Source of the DNA: Sycon ciliatum
Taxonomy: Eukaryota > Porifera > Calcarea > Leucosolenida > Sycettidae
DNA: 64,000 nucleotides
Assembly: GCF_964019385.1 (NCBI RefSeq)
Contig: NC_088645.1
Span: forward strand, 40,971,838-41,035,837
Direction of reading: 5' to 3'
Part shown: positions 40,124 through 49,004 of the stretch, one piece after another
How the letters are laid out: every line of letters starts with the position of its first letter
Position numbering within the stretch: position 1 is the stretch's first letter
Position numbers and translations under genes: made by a program
Notes under the pieces: model-generated
The model's database searches: none
Told to the model about the DNA's origin: nothing
The model's input: the letters and a program-made list of their open reading frames with translations, nothing else

Positions 40124-40788
40124 TAGCAACGTCACCATTATAGGCTAATACTGCTGGCATTCTGTAGCAACGTCACCATTATAGGCTAATACTGCTGGCA
40201 TTCTGTAGCAACGTCACCATTATAGGCTAATACTGCTGGCATTCTGTAGCAACGTCACCATTATAGGCTAATACTGCTGGCATTCTGTAGCAACGTCACC
40301 ATTATAGGCTAATACTGCTGGCATTCTGTAGCAACGTCACCATTATAGGCTAATACTGCTGGCATTCTGTAGCAACGTCACCATTATAGGCTAATACTGC
40401 TGGCATTCTGTAGCAACGTCACCATTATAGGCTAATACTGCTGGCATTCTGTAGCAACGTCACCATTATAGGCTAATACTGCTGGCATTCTGTAGCAACG
40501 TCACCATTATAGGCTAATACTGCTGGCATTCTGTAGCAACGTCACCATTATAGGCTAATACTGCTGGCATTCTGTAGCAACGTCACCATTATAGGCTAAT
40601 ACTGCTGGCATTCTGTAGCAACGTCACCATTATAGGCTAATACTGCTGGCATTCTGTAGCAACGTCACCATTATAGGCTAATACTGCTGGCATTCTGTAG
40701 CAACGTCACCATTATAGGCTAATACTGCTGGCATTCTGTAGCAACGTCACCATTATAGGCTAATACTGCTGGCATTCTGTAGCAACGT
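40124..40788. repeat. 41-bp minisatellite, about 16 copies
   Basis: The unit starts TAGCAACGTCACCATTATAG and includes CTGCTGGCATTCTG. Copies look identical across the array, pointing to recent amplification or gene conversion. There are no unique spacers, so it is not a CRISPR array. Confidence 0.95.
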
Positions 40789-40867
40789 TGACTCGGAATG
40801 TGCACATGCACGTTTCTGCAGCATTTCTTTCTCCACACAGTGACAATCACGGCATGCAACTGTTATT

Positions 40868-41160
40868 ACTAGGGGTGTGCACGGGTAGTCGGGTACCCGT
40901 GCTACCCGTCGGGACCTCGGGTAAACTGGTCCAGAATACTAGTAGTACCCGAAAACCTGAAGTCGCAGATGACATCATGTACAGTGCACGTGTACACATT
41001 CATGTAATACTCCGCATGTCAACCCAGTGTGTAAGGGAAGGGGTGCACTGTGGTGTCACCATGTAAACATTCCCCTATCGGGTACCCGTGCTACCCGTGG
41101 AAAACTACCCGAGCCCAATATGTACCCGAAGAAAATGCTACCCGACTCGGCCTATATATT
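40868..41160. repeat. CGGGTACCCG-rich subterminal repeats, possible hAT MITE end
   Basis: Starts TAGGGGTGTGCACGGGTAGT and carries many ACCCG and CGGGTA motifs in both orientations. The Ty3 element is inserted at its right side. No clean second terminus is found. Confidence 0.4.
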
Positions 41161-41165
41161 ACAGT

Positions 41166-41364
41166 TGTAGTGTATGTGTAGTTGCATGACATCATTATTG
41201 TGTGTACACCAGTCCGCATGCGCGGTCTCTGAATCTGCATAACTTCTAGTGGAGCTGTGTTCTTTTCCCGCGCCTTGCTTGCTTTCGGACTGTTCTTCCA
41301 AATGTACTTGTAATGGTAGTTTTCTCCGACCCTGTGATTGTGCTTTGCTGAACCCGACATAACA
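41166..41364 (+). repeat. 5' LTR of the Ty3/Gypsy element
   Basis: 199 bp, TG...CA ends; pairs with 47097-47295. Confidence 0.95.
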
Positions 41365-41385
41365 AGTGGCGACGAAGATCGGATC

Positions 41386-42828
41386 ATGGCGCTGCTCGGA
41401 AACCTGGGCCCCTTCACATCTACGGATGCTGATGACTGGGAGTCTTATCTGGCCAGGCTGGATCAGTTCTACAAAGCGAATAAAATTGAGGACGGGCGGA
41501 AGAAATCTGTATTCTTGACAGTTGTAGGAGAAAGTGTTTTCAGGTTGCTAGTGACGCTGATCGCACCAGCAACACTGGATGACAAGTCCCTCTCAGAGCT
41601 GCGACAGACTCTGACTGCACACTTCTCCCCTAAGCGTCTGACAATTGCGGAACGCTACAAATTTTGGAGCCGCAGCCAGCAGGCAAGTGAGAGTTATCAT
41701 GACTATGCCGCTGAGCTACGACGTTTGGCTAAGACCTGTGACTTCGGCAATGGTCTGGAAGATGCCATCCGCGGCAGGTTCGTCTGTGGCATACGAGACG
41801 CTGTCGTTTGTAAAAAATTGCTGACCATCGATGCCCTCACTTTGGAGACTGCTCTGAAAACGGCTGCAGCTCAAGAGGTGGTCGATCGCGAGGCTGCGCG
41901 CTTGATGGCCGCGGGTAGATCTACCTCCGAGTCCAGCGATGTCCATGCCGTTTGGCACAAGAGACAGCCACCTGCACCTAGACAGCGAGGCAAGTCCGGA
42001 GCCAGCACTACTGACGGGGCTGCGCCTTGTTATCGCTGTGGCAATAAGGACCATGCTCCTTCACAGTGTCGCTTCAAGGCTTCCGAGTGCCACTACTGCC
42101 ACAAGCGTGGGCACCTCGAGAAGGTGTGTCGTACGAAAAAGGGCGACCAACACCAAACCAATTTTGTATGTGAGGAGCATGAAGTTGGTGATGTGTACTC
42201 CGTAGAGTCCCGTCCCAAGCTAACTGTGAATGTGATGTTAGACGGGGTGGAAACGACAATGGTGCTCGACACCGGAGCTGCAGTGAGCCTTATGTCACGT
42301 GAGACGTGGGACCGTACCAGTGACAAACAACTCGAACCGGCGAACATCAAGCTGCGCTCGTACACAGGTGATGAAATCAATGTGTTGGGTCAAGCCACAG
42401 TGGAGGTATGCTATGATGGCCGTACAACGCCATTGCCACTGCTCATTGTTGAAGGCGAGGGTGCTACACTGCTCGGAAGGAATTGGTTGCCACACGTCCG
42501 ACTCGATTGGTCATCCGTGTTTGGGGTTGACGAACCTACGGATGGACCCGATTTGGAGCGGATAGTTGCGGACAACGCGACCTTGTTTGACGGCCACGTT
42601 GGTGAGCTGCGAACAGGCGCATCTACCTTGCATCTGAAAGAGGACGCACGACCGGTGTTCAGGCGTCCCTATTCAGTGCCGTACGCTGTCAAGCCCTTGG
42701 TTGAGGAGCAGCTCAGGAAGATGGAGCAGCAGCACATTATAGAGCCTGTCAAGCACAGCGAGTGGGCAACACCAGTAGTGGCTGTTCCAAAGCCCGATGG
42801 CTCAGTTCGTCTCTGCGGTGACTACAAG
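41386..42828 (+). CDS. Gag-protease-RT N-terminal part of Ty3/Gypsy polyprotein
   Basis: The first half of a Gag-Pol frame. After a capsid-like region come two CCHC zinc knuckles (CYRCGNKDH...C and CHYCHKRGH...C, about 42028-42130), which bind RNA. The aspartic protease follows with VLDTGAAVSLMS (about 42260-42300). The start of the reverse transcriptase has WATPVVAVPKPDG and ends at GDYK. The frame runs 20 codons further into the inserted LTR before a stop at 42888. The reading frame on both sides of the insertion is the same, so the element was a single Gag-Pol ORF before it was split. The ATG at 41386 is the first after the primer site. Confidence 0.9.
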
Positions 42829-43174
42829 TGTAGTATCCCTGCCCGACCAATACGGAAGCAGTACGGAACTAATACGGAGCTTGCCTGATGTATATTTAGT
42901 GTATCTCCGTATGTAAGCGTACGTCGTCTGCTGCATAAAAGCGGCTGCGCATTTCTGTTTTGATGGAAAGAAGATTAGATTAGATTAGATTGGATAGCAA
43001 TGAAAGCTAACTCGAAGAATAAGGATTCAGCCTCTAGGTGAGCACCGGAGAGAAAGTCAGTTATTTTGCCGCATCTTCTTTCACGAACGATTATATCTCA
43101 GGTGTGTACCTGAAAGTAGAATAAAAGTAATTATTGTTGATTTCACCGCGCCTACCACTCGGCTACCTGTTACA
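42829..43174 (+). repeat. 5' LTR of the nested element
   Basis: 346 bp; contains a GATTA pentamer run and an AATAAA-like AGAATAAAAG near its end. Confidence 0.93.
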
Positions 43175-43267
43175 TTGGTGGCAGCGGTGTAGTTTTAAAT
43201 AGAACAACGTGATTCGACCCCAGACCCCAATGGCTCAACCCGCTGCAGCTCCCTCCGACGAATCAAG

Positions 43268-43525
43268 ATGAGGATCATGTTTCTTGCCTTCCTGGGCTTG
43301 GCCCTGCTTATTAGCCTGCAGCACAGTCAGGGTGCTAGCGTGGATCGCCCTTCTTTCCGCATGGCGTCCACTGGAGACTTCGATGGCGATTCTAAGCGAC
43401 CCGCTACCTACATGTTAACTACTGGTGGTGATGGCGAAGCTGATGAGGACGACAACAGGCAGGCTGCTGCCCAAGACAAGGATTTTCGCCGGCACGCAGT
43501 TGGCAGACGGCCGAACCCTGAGTGA
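43268..43525 (+). CDS. Signal-peptide ORF inside the nested LTR element
   Basis: An 85-residue frame starts with a classical signal peptide ([20 protein letters not shown]) and goes on with an acidic stretch ([10 protein letters not shown]). It then reads into ubiquitin-derived DNA at AQDKD before losing the ubiquitin frame. The start codon overlaps the end of a 13-codon Gag-like ORF. Its donor gene is not recognised. It may be a captured host exon; whether it is translated is unknown. Confidence 0.5.
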   Translation: MRIMFLAFLGLALLISLQHSQGASVDRPSFRMASTGDFDGDSKRPATYMLTTGGDGEADEDDNRQAAAQDKDFRRHAVGRRPNPE

Positions 43526-43690
43526 CTACAACGTTCAGCACGAGTCCACTATTCACTTGGTACGTCGTCTCCGTGGTGGGATGCAGATTTTCGTCAACAC
43601 TCTTCCTGGCTAGACCATCACTCTTTACGTCACGCAAAGCGATGCTATCGACAATGTGAAGACCACGATTCAAGTCGAGGAGGGAGGTCA
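43478..43690 (+). pseudogene. Captured polyubiquitin fragment, damaged
   Basis: In frame, [17 protein letters not shown] through LRGG matches the C-terminal part of ubiquitin from residue 44. It continues directly into [10 protein letters not shown] of a second unit, so the source was a head-to-tail polyubiquitin gene. Lys11 of the second unit is a stop codon, Lys48 is Thr, Lys63 is His and Lys6 is Asn. About ten residues (34-43) are missing at the left junction. The match fades after VKTTIQVEEGG. It cannot make normal ubiquitin chains. Confidence 0.85.
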
Positions 43691-43740
43691 TTTGTCTGAC
43701 GCCGAGCTAGCCGCTCGGAGTGACCGGCTCAACCAAGATG

Positions 43741-44279
43741 AAGATAAAACCTGGCTTGCTCTCCGCCATAGCTCCAGCCGCCGCGTGGTTACTAACGCTG
43801 ATTCCAGGTATGGCATTTTCTTTCCTGTCTTCCTTCAGTCTCCCTGTTCTCCTCAGTCTTCCTTTATGCGAGTGTGTGAATCCAGTTTAGTTTGGTAGGC
43901 GTCTGATCATGGTGAGCCACGGCTTACCCAGCTAACGTGGGACAATGTGTGTGACAACGCCCCTTATAGTTATAGTGTATTCAGTTCGGTTTTTGAACTG
44001 CGATGTTCCTGGCGGGTTGTGCCAGCGTTGTGCAGCAAGAGTGCTGTGGATTTTCAGGTCCTATTTGGAGGACAGTTCTTTCCCCTTTTGACCCCGTGAG
44101 ATCGTGTAAACCTGGTGTGCTTCTACTTTATGATTTGTTATCAGTTCATTTCTTCTGTCTACTCTAAACGTTATCATTTCCGATATATTATTTGCCATCT
44201 TCCGGTTGACGCTGTGTTCGTAACTCCTCACTAATTTTTTGAAAATCACGAGGGCGTGATAATCTGTAGGAAGGGAGGG
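43741..44279. other. Remaining interior of the nested LTR element
   Basis: No coding signal. It ends in the purine tract before the right LTR. Confidence 0.6.
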
Positions 44280-44625
44280 TGTAGTATCCCTGCCCGACCA
44301 ATACGGAAGCAGTACGGAACTAATACGGAGCTTGCCTGATGTATATTTAGTGTATCTCCGTATGTAAGCGTACGTCGTCTGCTGCATAAAAGCGGCTGCG
44401 CATTTCTGTTTTGATGGAAAGAAGATTAGATTAGATTAGATTGGATAGCAATGAAAGCTAACTCGAAGAATAAGGATTCAGCCTCTAGGTGAGCACCGGA
44501 GAGAAAGTCAGTTATTTTGCCGCATCTTCTTTCACGAACGATTATATCTCAGGTGTGTACCTGAAAGTAGAATAAAAGTAATTATTGTTGATTTCACCGC
44601 GCCTACCACTCGGCTACCTATTACA
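44280..44625 (+). repeat. 3' LTR of the nested element
   Basis: Identical to the left LTR except at 44620. Confidence 0.93.
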
Positions 44626-44629
44626 CAAG

Positions 44630-46975
44630 GTCACTGTGAATCCCCAACTACGAGTGGACCAGCACCCACTGCCGACAGCGCAGGACATCTTCAGCTCCCT
44701 GAATGGCTGCAAATATTTTGCGAAGCTGGATTTGTCGCAGGCGTATCTGCAAGTGCCGTTGGATGAGGCGTCCCAGAAGATGACTACCATCAACACGCAC
44801 AAGGGCCTGTACCAGTTCAATCGTCTGCCCTACGGTATTGCATCGGCTCCAGCGGTGTTCCAAGGAATCATGGACAAGCTCCTGGTTGGCTTGGAAGGCG
44901 TGTCCAAGTACCTGGACGACATCCTGATCGCTGCACCCACTCGCAGACTACTGCTGGAACGTCTGAACACGGTGTTGTCGATTCTGTTGCAAGCCGGTCT
45001 GAAGCTAAAGAAATCGAAATGCATGTTCTTCTCCGACTCAGTCCAGTACCTCGGCTTCAAAATTGACGCGTCGGGTCTACACGCCACCGATGATAAAGTG
45101 CAAGCGGTTCAGAACGCACGTGCACCGACGAATGTCACGGAGCTCAAGTCATTCTTGGGTCTGGTGAATTATTATGGCCAGTTCATTGAGAACCTGGCTT
45201 CGCTCGCACAGCCTCTCTACGATCTCCAGAAGCGTAACACCGTCTGGAAATGGCAAGCGCCACAGCAGCAAGCCTTCAGAGCTTTGAAGTCAGCTCTGAG
45301 TGCACCACCAGTTCTAGTTCATTATAGCCCTTCGCTACCGCTACGTCTGACCTGCGATGCATCAGGCACAGGAATTGGTGCTGTCTTGTCCCATGTGATG
45401 CCGGAAGGGCAGGAGCAACCAATCGCATACGCCAGCCGCTCTTTGACAACCAGCGAGCGCAATTATAGCCAACTGGAACGAGAAGCGCTTGCTATCGTGT
45501 TCGGTGTCACCAAGTTCCACTTGTACCTCTATGGACGGCACTTCAACCTGGTGACCGACAACCGCCCTCTTGCCGTAATCTTCGGTCCAAAGAGAGGCAT
45601 CCCCTCAATCGCAGCCATGCGGTTGCAGCGTTGGGCTGTAACACTATCAGCGTATCAATACGATGTGATGGTAAAGACGACCGAAGCCAACGCCAACGCT
45701 GATTACCTGTCACGCATGTCGCTTGATTCGCATAGCGTTGATGTGTGTGAGGTGTCTGAGATTCTGACGACTCACCAGGATCAGCTGCCAGTCCTCGCAG
45801 CAGACATCAGTGCAGAGACGGCCAAGGACATCGTGCTCAAGCAGGTACTGCAGCATGTCGCCAATGGTTGGCCCGAGACTGTCCCCTCAGAGCTGAAGCC
45901 CTTCCACCGCATCGCAGAGGAGCTCACAGTAGTGCAGGGCTGCCTTCAGCGAGGATTTCGCACTGTGGTGCCCAGCACGCTTCAGCCCCGGCTCCTTCAA
46001 GAGTTACACATTGCACACCCTGGTATGGTGCGCATGAAGGCTTTGGCAAGGAACCATGTATGGTGGCCAGGTCTTGACAGCGACGTGGAGCGAGCCGTCC
46101 GAAGCTGCCATGCATGCCAAGTGAACAGGAATCGTGATCAACCAGTGGAGGTGACACGTTGGCCCAATCCAGCAGCACCCTGGAGTCGCATTCACGCCGA
46201 TTTTGCTGGACCAATGGAAGGACGAATGTATTTGATCGTGACTGATGCATTCTCCAAGTGGTTGGAAGTGATTCCTATGTCCTCCACCACCAGCAAGACG
46301 ACTATCGCAGAGTTCCGGAAGCTGTTTGCGGCGTATGGTTCTCCTGATGCAATCGGGACGGACAACGGCCCGCAGTTCACGTCCGTGGAGTGGAGCAACT
46401 TCATGGCTGAGAGAAGTATCATCCACCTGCGCAGTGCACCATACTTCCCCGCAACCAACGGAGCTGCAGAACGCTGTGTCCAAACATTCAAAGCTGCCTT
46501 GTTGAGTGAGAAGCGTGGTCTACTGTCCTGGACCGAGGCACTGCAGACGTTCTTGGAACGGTATCGCTCGACTCCTCACGCGACAACAGGAGAAACTCCA
46601 GCGGCATTGTTCCTTCAACGGGAGCTCAAGACCAGACTGCACCTGGTACAGCCGCAAGCCAAGAATACCACCACCGCTGCCTGCCACCAGCCGCCAGCAA
46701 AAGGGTTGGACGAAGGCAGCGCCGTCTATGCGCGGATGTTCAACCAGCCTCAGAAGGGGTCAGCTGGCACCGTATTGCAGCGGAAAGGCACCAAGTCTTT
46801 CGAAGTTAAGCTGGCCAATGGTGTCATTGTGCGTAGACATGTGGACCAGCTGCGTGTTCGTGATCCTGCAACGACTCCTGAGCTTCCCTCTGATCCTGAG
46901 AAGGTAGTTCAGCAACGTGATGCTCGGACGCCATCAAGGCGTCACGCACTGAAGCCACAGCGCTACAGGGACTGA
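44630..46975 (+). CDS. RT-RNase H-integrase part of Ty3/Gypsy polyprotein
   Basis: Continues the polyprotein after the nested element. Reverse transcriptase: FAKLDLSQAYLQVPL, LPYGIASAPAVFQ and the catalytic KYLDDILI. RNase H: TCDASGTGIGAVLS, REALAIVFGV and LVTDNRPL. Integrase: the HHCC zinc motif (HIAHPG...H...CHACQ), then the DDE core with DFAGP, TDAFSKW, GTDNGPQFTS and the Glu in GAAERCVQ. A C-terminal domain with a basic tail follows. All catalytic residues are kept. Without the upstream half and its own start it is not an independent gene; the in-element ATG is in the inserted LTR region. Confidence 0.9.
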   Translation, partial: VTVNPQLRVDQHPLPTAQDIFSSLNGCKYFAKLDLSQAYLQVPLDEASQKMTTINTHKGLYQFNRLPYGIASAPAVFQGIMDKLLVGLEGVSKYLDDILIAAPTRRLLLERLNTVLSILLQAGLKLKKSKCMFFSDSVQYLGFKIDASGLHATDDKVQAVQNARAPTNVTELKSFLGLVNYYGQFIENLASLAQPLYDLQKRNTVWKWQAPQQQAFRALKSALSAPPVLVHYSPSLPLRLTCDASGTGIGAVLSHVMPEGQEQPIAYASRSLTTSERNYSQLEREALAIVFGVTKFHLYLYGRHFNLVTDNRPLAVIFGPKRGIPSIAAMRLQRWAVTLSAYQYDVMVKTTEANANADYLSRMSLDSHSVDVCEVSEILTTHQDQLPVLAADISAETAKDIVLKQVLQHVANGWPETVPSELKPFHRIAEELTVVQGCLQRGFRTVVPSTLQPRLLQELHIAHPGMVRMKALARNHVWWPGLDSDVERAVRSCHACQVNRNRDQPVEVTRWPNPAAPWSRIHADFAGPMEGRMYLIVTDAFSKWLEVIPMSSTTSKTTIAEFRKLFAAYGSPDAIGTDNGPQFTSVEWSNFMAERSIIHLRSAPYFPATNGAAERCVQTFKAALLSEKRGLLSWTEALQTFLERYRSTPHATTGETPAALFLQRELKTRLHLVQPQAKNTTTAACHQPPAKGLDEGSAVYARMFNQPQKGSAGTVLQRKGTKSFEVKLANGVIVRRHVDQLRVRDPATTPELPSDPEKVVQQRDARTPSRRHALKPQRYRD

Positions 46976-47096
46976 ACTATTCTAGAGCACCGCTCTGTTC
47001 TCTTGTTCATGTTCAGCCGCCTTCTCATAATGCTCACTCTTCGCACACTGTCCTTCCCTCTGTTAGGCTCTCCCTTGTGTTTTTGAAGGGGGAGAT

Positions 47097-47295
47097 TGTA
47101 GTGTATGTGTAGTTGCATGACATCATTATTGTGTGTACACCAGTCCGCATGCGCGGTCTCTGAATCTGCATAACTTCTAGTGGAGCTGTGTTCTTTTCCC
47201 GCGCCTTGCTTGCTTTCGGACTGTTCTTCCAGATGTACTTGTAATGGTAGTTTTCTCCGACCCTGTGATTGTGCTTTGCTGAACCCGACATAACA
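47097..47295 (+). repeat. 3' LTR of the Ty3/Gypsy element
   Basis: 199 bp, one difference from the 5' LTR. Confidence 0.95.
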
Positions 47296-47470
47296 ACAGT
47301 CATGTTGATTTCAATTCTGCCTTGCGGAAATTCCTCTGATCCTTGTGGGTGGTGGCGTGGGTGGTAGCGTTCCTACGCACACCGAACACTTTCAAGCGAG
47401 CCATGAAAAAAATATTTATGGAGAATTTTTTTATTTTTCATTGCAGCCAGTTTCAGCCTCACGTCTCCGT

Positions 47471-47515
47471 GCTGTGCCGACGAGTCCACCCAGGCTGAAG
47501 CGACACTGGCCGCAG
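47471..47515 (+). ncRNA. Decayed hammerhead, family B copy
   Basis: CGACGA replaces the CTGATGA core. GAGTCC and the GGCCGCAGATTGAG downstream segment still align with the intact copy on the other strand at 48581-48624. Not expected to cleave. Confidence 0.4.
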
Positions 47516-47652
47516 ATTGAGGCAATGCACACCGGGGTTGGGGTCAGTCAACGCTGCCCAACGATCTCTTTCGTGCGGATGAAACCTTGTATAGAGTCAG
47601 TTGCAGGCAAAGAGCTTCCCATGTCTTGTGTGGAGTACCGATTACTCTTACT

Positions 47653-48037
47653 CTAAGTATAAGCAAAAATATTCTTCTGGAATTTAATTTCGTCTTTTTC
47701 GTCCAAGGGGGTTTCGGACTAAATTAAATACCGGACTAATGTCGGTTTCAACTCGGATGGCGAGCCAATTAAATTATGGTGAAAAAAGGAGAAGGACAAA
47801 ATGTTACGAGTTGTTTTGTCGCACTCGCTGACTGTATAAGATCTGGTTACGTTGGTGGACAGTTAGTCATAACTCGTAACATTTTGTCCTTCTCCTTTTT
47901 CCACCATAATGTCGACTTGTCCAGCTTTCAATACACTCTTATGATCCATGGGCGAAATGTACAAGAGTACTGTACGAACACCCTTTCTTTGGAGCTGGAC
48001 GAATCATTGACCGACGGAATTTTCTGCCTGTACAGTA
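47653..48037. mobile_element. MITE copy 2 with a further insertion
   Basis: Matches 32582-32793 at both ends and in the middle, but is split by 47774-47909. Confidence 0.7.
47774..47909. repeat. Inverted repeat nested in the MITE
   Basis: 40-bp arms start TTATGGTGAAAAAAGGAGAA and end with the near complement at 47909. TAATGTCG occurs on both sides at slightly different offsets and may be the target duplication. Confidence 0.65.
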
Positions 48038-48075
48038 TGACCCTGTAGAGATGCAATCATGACTCAGCTTGTCAC

Positions 48076-48134
48076 TCTGCCCCCCCCCCCCCTTACCAGA
48101 AGGCAGAAGAACAGTCACCCCCCCCCCCCCCCCG
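48076..48134. repeat. Two poly-C tracts
   Basis: Runs of about 13 and 17 C. Confidence 0.85.
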
Positions 48135-48297
48135 ACCTCACACTGTACTAGCAAGCAGTAATTATTACTAATAAAAGCACCATGAATTACCCCTGGGCCC
48201 TCATGAATTACATGTTCAATTAATTTTGGTTCTGGCTTTGGAAAATATTTTGCCAGTGCTATCAGGTTCGGCCTCATATTCCCTCATATTCTCTGTG

Positions 48298-48343
48298 CTG
48301 CGCTGATGAGTCCACAAAGAACGAGACAGCATGCTGTCCGCGG
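48298..48343 (+). ncRNA. Hammerhead, family B, mutated core
   Basis: CTGATGA and stem I CTGCG/CGCGG are present, but GAA is GAG and stem II GTCC/GAAC has a mismatch. It is an inverted relative of 48581-48624 and probably inactive. Confidence 0.5.
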
Positions 48344-48580
48344 ATTGAGCATGTTGATTGTCATAAAAATAATAATTAATAGAGTGTCATGTTCTTGGGA
48401 TAAATGCGTTGCGGTGGAAAGTGCATCGGCAGTATTCAGCACAAACAATAGCAGCTCAGCCCAGAAGTCAATCTGACATTAGAAATCTACAAAGGAAAAC
48501 ACGGCACAAAAGCTGCTTCACACGCGACGCCGGATGATGTGTCCCATCAAATACATACAGTGGAAGTAAGAGTACTCAAT

Positions 48581-48624
48581 CTGCGGACAGAACTGTTTCG
48601 TCCTTTGTGGACTCATCAGCGCAG
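48581..48624 (-). ncRNA. Type I hammerhead ribozyme, family B, intact
   Basis: On the minus strand: stem I CTGCG/CGCAG (extended by CTC/GAG past an internal loop), core CTGATGA, stem II GTCC/GGAC with loop ACAAA, GAA, stem III ACAG/CTGT with a 2-nt loop, and the GUC cleavage triplet. Every conserved base is present. Two decayed relatives nearby (47471-47515, 48298-48343) show a dispersed family. Confidence 0.88.
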
Positions 48625-48850
48625 CACAGAGGAAATGAGAAGCAAGCACTGTAGGTATACTGTAGCAGAAAGAATACTGGTATCCCCGTGTCGAGTCGCT
48701 CAACCAACCCTCATGAAATCTGGCCATCAACTGATCAACGCGAGGGTCCATGAGATACTAGTAGCTGACTCTAGACTAGTACACACACAATCATGTCACA
48801 CGCATAGTACTAGCGTAGGAAACAAACAGTGTCTGTTCCTTCAGACTCAC

Positions 48851-49004
48851 CTTCGTCTCCTTGTGCCACATTTTGATTCGCAACGTTAGCGCCCGCTGGG
48901 TCGCCCAGTAGCAGGAGGCACTTGCCCAGCAGGAGAACGGCCAGTAGCGATATCGCTACCGGGTCATGTCGGCGCAGAGAAGCCACCCTGCTGGCGTGAT
49001 GCAT
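48851..49004 (-). CDS. Possible first coding exon with signal peptide
   Basis: From the ATG at 49004 the minus frame gives 51 codons with a hydrophobic signal-like segment (PVAISLLAVLLLGKCLLLLG) and ends at a GT donor (GACGAAG|GTGAGT) in phase 1. That phase matches the Cys-rich exon ending at 37693, so it could be the 5' exon of the membrane-protein gene, with an 11-kb intron holding the Ty3 element and minisatellites. The link is inference only; it could start another gene or be chance. Confidence 0.35.

Larger units (their letters stand above)
42829..44625 (+). mobile_element. Small non-autonomous LTR element nested in the RT region
   Basis: LTRs of 346 bp (42829-43174, 44280-44625), TGTAGTATCC to TTACA, differing at one base (43169 versus 44620). 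CAAG duplications flank it (42825-42828, 44626-44629). TTGGTGGCAGCGGTG after the left LTR is the probable primer site and GGAAGGGAGGG precedes the right LTR. The 1.1-kb interior has no reverse transcriptase. It carries a 13-codon Gag-like start (ATG 43230) and a captured host-like sequence (43268-43740). Confidence 0.93.
41166..47295 (+). mobile_element. Ty3/Gypsy LTR retrotransposon, interrupted
   Basis: LTRs of 199 bp at 41166-41364 and 47097-47295 begin TGTAGTG and end ATAACA, with one difference (41301 versus 47232). ACAGT duplications flank it (41161-41165, 47296-47300). AGTGGCGACGAAGATC after the left LTR is the likely primer site, and the purine tract AAGGGGGAGA precedes the right LTR. 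A smaller LTR element at 42829-44625 splits its coding region. The near-identical LTRs mean recent insertion. Confidence 0.95.

Noticed and set aside
40124..40788. CRISPR-like array
   Set aside because: Repeats are contiguous with no variable spacers, and the genome is eukaryotic.
47345..47656. 103-codon frame after the Ty3 element
   Set aside because: It overlaps a decayed hammerhead repeat and shows no protein family features.
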